From: Litoditis marina
Lineage: Eukaryota > Nematoda > Chromadorea > Rhabditida > Rhabditidae
Reading direction: 5' to 3'
NCBI GenBank assembly: GCA_964036275.1
Contig: OZ038434.1
Span: 18,217,879 to 18,281,878 of the forward strand
Length of the DNA stretch: 64,000 nucleotides
Position numbers and translations under genes: made by a program. Below the pieces are notes generated by a model, which was not told where the DNA came from, did no database searches, and saw only the letters and a list, made by a program, of their open reading frames with translations. Shown here piece by piece: positions 62,211 to 64,000 of this stretch. Position 1 is the stretch's first letter. Each line of letters opens with the position of its first letter.

Positions 62211-64000
62211 CTAAATCAAACGCTCTCTGATTTGAGAAGCGATTGCCCACTCGTGAGCACTCTCCACAGATGCCTGTAAGTCATCTACACCGTAGTCTTT
62301 TCTTCTGACATCAGGTGTCACGAAGTCGGTTTTCTTCGGGTACTGTCGTTTCGGTGGCTTGTGGGAGGCCAACTTCTGGATCCTAAGAGCTCGATCACAC
62401 TTGGCCAGATAGTCGTTGGCAACTTCCTCTGTATCCTCTTCGATGGTGGCGAGTCTGAATGTGTTCTCATTTAAATCAAAAGTAATTTGTGTGTCCATTT
62501 AGTTTGATGACAGAGCGACAATGATCGAGAAAACCCCCGTTTCATAAGATTTTGTATTTGTTTACAATGAAATGATCTTACTAACTGAAACCTATGAAGA
62601 GGAAATTTGTTGGGAGGAGTTACAACAATGATTACCACCCTACAATATAACTTTGTCATGAATAAACTATTCTCGAAAGAACACAATAACTTTGAAAAGA
62701 GCAAAATAATTTTGTCATAGGATGACTATACTGGAAACGAAATACTGCAACACAAGATCATGAGAATCATGCTAGAGAAAAGTCATAAAGTACTTTTGAT
62801 GTATATAACAATTATGTTTTATTGCATCTTTGTCAATGTCTAACCTTTCTTTTTGTTTGGTGATTGCGGCTTTCTCAGAAATCCCAATTTCAAGCTGAAC
62901 CAGCGCTTTTTCACAACTATTGCGTCTAGTTGTACGGGAAGAGTTCTGCACCTGGTTCACTAAGGCAGGTGGAAGATGTGGCTCCAGAATTTCTGTAAAC
63001 TAACTTGAAGAAATTCAATTTTCACCATTTTGTGATATTTTATAATCAGAAATTTTACAACAACATTTCGAGATCAAAATATTGCTATTATATCATGTTC
63101 CGCTAAATAAATTTCCTTGGAATCGTTAAACAGGGTGTTAAGCATGTGTTAAAAAAACCTACTTCTCCTCTTTTCCGGTAATCTTTTTAGTTGTTCCGCG
63201 GTTCTATGCAGTTTGTCTCGGAGTGATTGGCAAACTGGCAAACTGCCTATGTTGTTGAGAAGAGTGTCTCGGTTCTTAGATCGAAGAGAAATGTTACTGT
63301 CCGACGATCTCTTGAACTAGAAACAAAAAATCGATTCCTAAAAGTCAGCAAAAGCTACATTTAGAACGTTGGACCACATCCCACCATTTGCGCAAGGCTC
63401 TTAGACTGTCAAAAATATTTTTCAACTATCAACAATATTTTGGAACTACTAAAATTATTTTGCAACTATAAAATACTTTGTAAATCACAAAAATATTTTG
63501 TACCTATCAAAAATGTTTTGCACGTAAAACCAAAAAACTATCAAAAATATTTTGTACATAACAAAAATATTTTGTATCTATTGAAAATATTTTGCACATA
63601 TATCTAAATGTTATCAAAAATATTTTTCAACTATGAAAACATATTTTGTAAATCACAAAAATATTTTGTACCTATCAAAAATATTTTGCACATAACAAAA
63701 AACTATAAACATATTTTGTAAATCACAAAAATATTTTGTACCTATGAAAAATATTTTGCACATTTATCCAAAAATTACCCCAAATATTTTGCAACGGTCA
63801 AAAATACACAGGGTGAAATAGAAACACAATTAGGTTTGTTTGAGGCACACACAAAAGAACAATCGTTTCGCTTCAGATGCAGTCTACTTGAATGCTTACT
63901 TCTTGCTGTTTTCTTGAGGAGTGACAAATTCCAAGCTAATTGGATCCTGTTTTCACATTAATCAAAATGGAAACTGACCGAGCTGGATGTTTTCTCCGTC
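62211..64000 (-). CDS. Multi-exon gene, minus strand (unrecognised, N-terminus outside window)
   Basis: Best-supported exons, read on the minus strand: 63,316-63,163; 62,992-62,845; 62,454-62,211 (TAG stop). Donors GTAGGT and GTTAGA and acceptors TTTCTAG, TTTACAG and ATTCAG join in frame, giving about 181 residues: a basic stretch (HRTAEQLKRLPEKRR), a Leu/Pro stretch (EPHLPPALVNQVQ), an acidic, probably helical, stretch (TIEEDTEEVANDYLAK) and a tail with PKRQYPKK. Weaker upstream exons: 63,405-63,378 (28 nt, poor GTGGTC donor), 63,946-63,900, and one ending at 63,979 that continues past the window. Together they also keep frame. The intron 63,978-63,947 would be only 32 nt. An alternative is a single-exon 95-aa protein from ATG at 62,498 (context AACTAAATGG). 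No family was recognised. Confidence 0.55.
63406..63800. repeat. Dense AAAATATTTT palindrome cluster
   Basis: Repeats of ATCAAAAATATTTTG with spacers of about 10-15 bp; the block CACAAAAATATTTTGTACC recurs near 63,487, 63,655 and 63,725. It lies in a putative intron of the minus-strand gene. Confidence 0.8.

Noticed and set aside
62471..62704. 77-aa minus-strand frame
   Set aside because: It overlaps the predicted intron and the start of the 62,211-62,498 frame, and it is low in complexity; better explained as intron.

Overview
This window is eukaryotic heterochromatin plus its edge, probably from an invertebrate animal; the species cannot be named from the sequence. The supporting signs are GT-AG introns with conserved phases, an AATAAA poly(A) signal, tRNA-derived SINE-like repeats with A and B boxes, a Helitron-like insertion and about 56 kb of satellite DNA. 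There is no prokaryotic gene organisation.

Positions 1-57,015 are almost entirely repetitive. Two satellites dominate. Satellite A is a mosaic of ~61-bp and ~99-bp modules built from inverted GGACA/TGTCC motifs (1-3,819 in one orientation, 38,098-41,068 inverted). Satellite B has a 169-bp monomer (3,820-14,622; 18,707-27,839; 31,924-38,097 forward; 41,069-55,330 inverted). Satellite B is interrupted by tandem arrays of a ~295-305-bp unit that carries a tRNA-like domain (14,623-18,706; 27,840-31,923; inverted at 55,331-56,836). In the two forward arrays a 1,950-bp Helitron-like element sits in the last unit; the inverted array keeps the empty site.

The forward half contains a tandem duplication. 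Copy 1 is ~4,743-19,855 and copy 2 is ~19,818-33,072. Their offset falls from 15,075 to 13,217 bp, a difference of exactly one 1,858-bp higher-order repeat of 11 satellite-B monomers. From these relations the order of events is inferred: satellite/tRNA-like junction and inverted duplication first, Helitron-like insertion second, 15-kb tandem duplication last.

From 57,015 to 64,000 the DNA is largely non-satellite. A forward gene is modelled at 57,067-60,296 (spliced 3' UTR to ~61,205). It is built from two copies of a three-exon cassette followed by a charged, probably coiled-coil, C-terminal exon. One intron is swollen by a ~1.4-kb insertion carrying a 22-25-bp minisatellite. Its 5' side runs straight into satellite B. 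A second, convergent gene on the minus strand (62,211 to beyond 64,000) has exons whose phases join cleanly; neither product was recognised. The introns and spacers hold AT-rich short palindromic repeats, a 23-C run and small tandem repeats.

Most long open frames in the window are by-products of satellite periodicity and were not called as genes. All assignments come from reading the sequence by eye; no searches were run.
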